This document shows, piece by piece, positions 5,835-7,730 of a stretch of 7,730 nt of DNA. Below the pieces are notes generated by a model, which did not search any database, was not told the DNA's origin, and saw only the letters and a list, made by a program, of their open reading frames with translations. The stretch spans positions 1 to 7,730 of the forward strand of contig DATFDL010000662.1 in NCBI GenBank assembly GCA_035252155.1. Direction: 5' to 3'. This DNA comes from JAICLL01 sp035252155. GTDB taxonomy: Bacteria; Planctomycetota; Planctomycetia; Pirellulales; JAICIG01. The translations under genes and the position numbers were made by a program. Position 1 is the stretch's first letter. Each line of letters begins with the position of its first letter.

Positions 5835-6457
5835 CCAGTCCGGCCGTCAAGGCATGGCTGACCGTCTTGCTGTTGGCCATCGGCGCCTACGGCTCGTTCA
5901 CACTTTGGAAGATCTATAAGGCGCACGTCACCGAGCCCGATGCGGCGCGGACCGAAACGCAGCCCGTCTCCACAAGTCTCGACGAGCTGCCGCCCGTGCC
6001 GTTGGACGAATTTGCGTTCACCGACAGCGACGGCCGACCTTTTGAAATGCGAAAACTTCGCGGCAAGGTCTGGATCGCCAGCTACTTCTTCGCCACCTGT
6101 CCGGGCTTTTGCTTGCAGATGAACCAGGAGATCGCCAAACTGGCCCGCGAGCTGGACGATCGGGATGTCACGTTCGTGAGTTTCACGGTCGATCCGGAGA
6201 ATGACACTCCTGAAAAGCTGAAAGAATATGGTGAGCGTGTGGGGGCCGACCCGGACCATTGGATTTTTCTGACCGGCGACATGGACGAGATCCGCGAGCT
6301 GGGCCAGCAATGGTTGAAGATGCCGGTGGGCAAAGAGCACAACGACAAGCTGGTGGTGGTGGGCCGCGACGGCCGGGTCAAGGGATTTTTTGCGTCACGC
6401 GATACGTTGCAAGTGAAGCGGCTCAAGAAAAAGTTGCTCGAGTGGATTCAGGAGTGA
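5831..6457 (+). CDS. Sco1/SenC family copper chaperone
   Basis: This 208-residue protein has an N-terminal membrane anchor at 8-26 and a thioredoxin-like domain facing the periplasm. The copper-binding Cys pair is CPGFC (C90, C94) and the distal His is most likely H170 in KEHNDKLVVV. FVSFTVDPENDTPEKLKEYG at 116-135 is the usual Sco segment. Sco proteins deliver or reduce copper for the CuA centre of oxidase subunit II. The length is normal for the family. ATG 5831 overlaps the permease stop and has GGGAG at 5819-5823, seven bases upstream, so the two genes are probably translationally coupled. Confidence 0.94.
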   Translation: MTSPAVKAWLTVLLLAIGAYGSFTLWKIYKAHVTEPDAARTETQPVSTSLDELPPVPLDEFAFTDSDGRPFEMRKLRGKVWIASYFFATCPGFCLQMNQEIAKLARELDDRDVTFVSFTVDPENDTPEKLKEYGERVGADPDHWIFLTGDMDEIRELGQQWLKMPVGKEHNDKLVVVGRDGRVKGFFASRDTLQVKRLKKKLLEWIQE

Positions 6458-6464
6458 AAAGCAT

Positions 6465-6495
6465 ACGGTGGGCCGAGCGAAGTGAGTCCCACCGT
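6465..6495. repeat. Hairpin repeat after the sco gene
   Basis: ACGGTGGG (6465-6472) pairs with CCCACCGT (6488-6495) around a 15-base loop. It starts 8 bases after the Sco stop. Twelve bases of it, ggtgggccgagc (6467-6478), recur at 7583-7594. Only TTT follows the stem, so it would be a weak terminator at best. I read it as an intergenic repeat family member. Confidence 0.7.
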
Positions 6496-6515
6496 TTACA
6501 CGCCGTGGATCCCTA

Positions 6516-6659
6516 ATCGGTTTTGACATTCAAAATCGGTATGTGGACCAGCCGCCCTCGGCTGGTTCCGCGACGCCGACTGGCGTCGGCGACACAGCCG
6601 AGGGCGGCTATGCCACATGGCGTTTCCCGGAATTGCCGATTTTGAAGGTCAAAACCGAT
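6516..6659. repeat. 144-base nested palindromic element
   Basis: The outer 24-base arms, 6516-6539 and 6636-6659, match as inverted repeats with one mismatch. Inside them are ATGTGG/CCACAT (6541-6546, 6613-6618), a perfect 15-base pair agccgccctcggctg/cagccgagggcggct (6550-6564, 6595-6609), and CGACGCC/GGCGTCG (6571-6577, 6582-6588) with a 4-base loop. The whole unit can extrude as one large cruciform or fold as one RNA hairpin. No protein is credible here. It resembles a MITE-like element and ends 33 bases before the DUF420 start. Confidence 0.88.
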
Positions 6660-6692
6660 CAGAGGCCATTGCCAATTTTCAACGAGCGTTTT

Positions 6693-7172
6693 ATGAACGG
6701 GGCCTTGCTCGCCGCACTGGATGGACAACCGTTGCTTCCCGCTGTCGATGCCGGGCTGAACGCCATTGCCGCGTGCCTGTTGATCGCCGGCTATGTGCAG
6801 ATCAAGCGGGGCCGCGAGCGGGCGCATCAATGGACCATGCTGGCGGCGTTCGCGGTGTCGGCGGTTTTTTTGGTCTGCTACGTCACCTACCACTTTGTGC
6901 TCAAGCAAGAGGAAACTCGCTTCGCCGGCCCGCCGCGAGTCCGATACTTTTACTTCGCCATTCTGATCAGCCACGTGTTGTTGGCGTTCGCCGTTCCGTT
7001 CTTGGCGACCGCCACGATTTGGCTAGGACTCACCGATCGGCGGCCACGGCACCGGCGGCTGGCGTGGTGGACGCTGCCGATCTGGCTGTATGTTTCGGTC
7101 ACCGGCGTGATCATTTACGTGATGCTGTACCATCTCTATCCACCCGCCGCGACAAGTTCTATAATGCCGTGA
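6693..7172 (+). CDS. DUF420 membrane protein (CtaM/YozB-like)
   Basis: This 159-residue protein has four helices at about 20-36, 48-69, 88-111 and 125-146. It carries the His pattern of the family: H45 (AHQWTML), H67 (YHF), H94 (ISHVLLA), H120 and H147 (YHLYP). Staphylococcal CtaM, a DUF420 protein, is needed for a working aa3 quinol oxidase, so a role in haem or copper loading of the oxidase is a reasonable inference. ATG 6693 is preferred: the frame is open to 6543, but that part is the palindromic element. No clear ribosome site is seen. The stop overlaps the next gene as TGATG. The last codons, encoding residues from about 150, coincide with the candidate promoter at 7147-7166. Confidence 0.87.
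   Translation: MNGALLAALDGQPLLPAVDAGLNAIAACLLIAGYVQIKRGRERAHQWTMLAAFAVSAVFLVCYVTYHFVLKQEETRFAGPPRVRYFYFAILISHVLLAFAVPFLATATIWLGLTDRRPRHRRLAWWTLPIWLYVSVTGVIIYVMLYHLYPPAATSSIMP
7147..7166 (+). promoter_or_regulatory. Candidate promoter within the DUF420 gene end
   Basis: ccgcgacaagttctataatg carries TATAAT at 7160-7165 and matches 19 of 20 bases of 4881-4900. Transcription would start near 7172, at the ATG of the next gene, giving an almost leaderless message. Because the bases are also coding, this could be coincidence, and the TGATG overlap already provides for expression. Confidence 0.35.
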
Positions 7173-7537
7173 TGCAGGCTCGATCCACAAAACTCGTCGT
7201 GAATGCCGTGATAAGCCGAACGCGCTGGCGGCGAGCAGCGCCTCTGGTGTTGATCGCCGCGGTTCTATCGATCGTGATGCTGACGGCGACCGACGCCTGG
7301 GCCTGTCCGATGTGCAAGGCGGCGCTGGGCAGCTCTGGCCGCGATCACGGCGATTGGGTCGGCGGCTTTTTCTGGAGCATTCTATTTATGCTCTCGATGC
7401 CGTTTTTGATTCTGGGCGGCCTGAGCGCTTACATGTATTGGCTCGTGCGGAAGGCACGGCGGGATGGCGCGCAATCGGTCCAGCCGATGCATGCCGACCA
7501 CAAGTCGGACGTCGAAGAACCAATGAGCGTCTCGTAG
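7172..7537 (+). CDS. Small CxxC membrane protein, unknown function
   Basis: This 121-residue protein starts with a basic region and a hydrophobic stretch (about 24-43) ending ATDAWA, a likely signal peptide. Directly after it comes CPMCK (C45, C48), then GGFFWSILFMLSMPFLILGG at 64-83 as the start of one membrane helix, and a polar His-containing tail. I recognise the pattern from short planctomycete proteins beside oxidase genes but know no named family. The CxxC lacks the His of a c-type haem site, so metal binding or thiol exchange outside the membrane is more likely. ATG 7172 overlaps the DUF420 stop (TGATG); a GTG one codon upstream is an alternative. An intrinsic terminator follows at once. 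Confidence 0.8.
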   Translation: MQARSTKLVVNAVISRTRWRRAAPLVLIAAVLSIVMLTATDAWACPMCKAALGSSGRDHGDWVGGFFWSILFMLSMPFLILGGLSAYMYWLVRKARRDGAQSVQPMHADHKSDVEEPMSVS

Positions 7538-7558
7538 AACGGAATTCATTCCGTTTTT
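7538..7558 (+). terminator. Intrinsic terminator ending the oxidase cluster
   Basis: AACGGAAT (7538-7545) pairs with ATTCCGTT (7548-7555) over 8 bases, followed by T through 7558. It begins on the first base after the TAG stop of the CxxC protein gene. The loop is very tight (two bases, or four if the last pair opens). It is the only stem in the window with a proper T-tract. Confidence 0.7.
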
Positions 7559-7581
7559 CGGCGGGATTGGCGCAGTGAGTA

Positions 7582-7599
7582 GGGTGGGCCGAGCCACCC
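7582..7599. repeat. Short hairpin, partial copy of the 6465 repeat
   Basis: GGGTGG (7582-7587) pairs with CCACCC (7594-7599). The stretch ggtgggccgagc at 7583-7594 equals 6467-6478, after which the similarity stops. This may be a truncated member of that repeat, cut short near where the IS begins. Confidence 0.5.
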
Positions 7600-7619
7600 C
7601 TTTCAACATGGTGAAAACC

Positions 7620-7628
7620 TGCTATAAG
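7620..7628 (+). promoter_or_regulatory. Extended -10 promoter of the transposase gene
   Basis: tgctataag is TGC plus TATAAG, an extended -10 box, 50 bases before the transposase ATG. A weak ttcaac at 7602-7607 could serve as the -35, at a short 15-base spacing. Transcription would begin near 7635, at the end of the upstream arm of the foldback at 7628-7673. Confidence 0.4.
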
Positions 7629-7673
7629 TCGCCTCCCCGTAGGGTTTTGGCTCTTTAACCTTTAGGAGGCGAC
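7628..7673 (+). promoter_or_regulatory. Foldback that can hide the transposase ribosome site
   Basis: gtcgcctcc (7628-7636) is a perfect complement of ggaggcgac (7665-7673), with a 28-base loop. The right arm contains most of the AGGAGG ribosome site at 7664-7669, which stands 8 bases before ATG 7678. A transcript that includes the left arm would have the site paired; one starting near 7635 would not. Insertion sequences such as IS10 and IS50 use this layout to block read-through expression of transposase. Confidence 0.65.
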
Positions 7674-7677
7674 AAGG

Positions 7678-7730
7678 ATGTTGCTGAGCATTGTGGAACG
7701 ATTCATCGAGAAGTGCCCTGCTGCCGTGAT
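7678..7730 (+). CDS. Transposase, IS4-like, N-terminal fragment
   Basis: Only 17 full codons are visible, MLLSIVERFIEKCPAAV, before the right edge. The beginning matches what I recall of planctomycete IS4-type transposases, which start with a similar (S)IV-(E/D)-RF-(I/V)-EK-x-P-x-AVM segment. The very strong AGGAGG ribosome site and foldback leader also fit an insertion sequence. The catalytic DDE residues lie outside the window, so the family is a recognition-based guess. Confidence 0.6.
   Translation, partial: MLLSIVERFIEKCPAAV

Noticed and set aside
5030..6457. 475-codon frame joining extra sequence to Sco
   Set aside because: The part before 5831 is the permease gene read out of frame; Sco starts at the ATGA overlap.
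6465..6498. Rho-independent terminator after sco
   Set aside because: The 15-base loop and only three T after the stem make it weak; the shared 12 bases with 7583-7594 favour a repeat.
6543..6692. 50-codon N-terminal extension of the DUF420 protein
   Set aside because: It is encoded by the palindromic element and has no family similarity; ATG 6693 gives the normal length.
1..7730. CRISPR array, tRNA, rRNA or toxin-antitoxin module
   Set aside because: The repeats are palindromic, few and not evenly spaced; no tRNA- or rRNA-like sequence and no paired small genes of that type were seen.

Overview
The window reads as a GC-rich planctomycete chromosome segment, probably close to Pirellulales. 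The support is the gene order of its cytochrome oxidase cluster, a DUF4058 gene of the type common in planctomycetes, and several palindromic repeats between genes of a kind I associate with these genomes. The lineage call is inference from recognition, not from a search. Nine of the ten genes recognised are on the plus strand; all but the transposase at the right edge belong to one block for building an aa3/caa3-type cytochrome c oxidase. Left part (2-2843): the 3' end of a COX15/CtaA-type haem A synthase overlaps ctaB (haem O synthase) by ATGA. Then come oxidase subunit III, with a large low-complexity insertion, and subunit IV. Both subunits start with His-rich tails. Middle part (2844-5834): a 279-base gene-free spacer carries nested palindromes. 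It is followed by an ABC-2 type ATPase and, after a DUF4058 gene on the opposite strand, the matching ABC-2 permease. Right part (5831-7537): a Sco1/SenC copper chaperone overlaps the permease by ATGA. After a second palindrome-rich spacer come a DUF420 membrane protein (the family of the oxidase maturation factor CtaM/YozB) and a small CxxC membrane protein, overlapping as TGATG. An intrinsic terminator directly after that last gene ends the block. At the right edge (7678-7730) an IS4-like transposase begins, preceded by a strong ribosome binding site that an upstream sequence can pair with. How it fits together: CtaB and CtaA convert haem B to haem O and then haem A. Sco, and perhaps DUF420 and the CxxC protein, would help insert copper or haem into the oxidase. 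Subunits III and IV are structural. The ABC-2 pair has no proven substrate, but its position suggests a role in maturation of the complex. The catalytic subunits I and II are not in the window. No complete novel system such as a CRISPR array, toxin-antitoxin pair or phage module is visible. The more unusual items are the dispersed 33-base repeat (one copy translated inside the haem A synthase gene), the nested palindromes, an operator-like dyad with a third half-site before the permease, a 20-base motif shared by two candidate promoters, and the foldback leader of the transposase.
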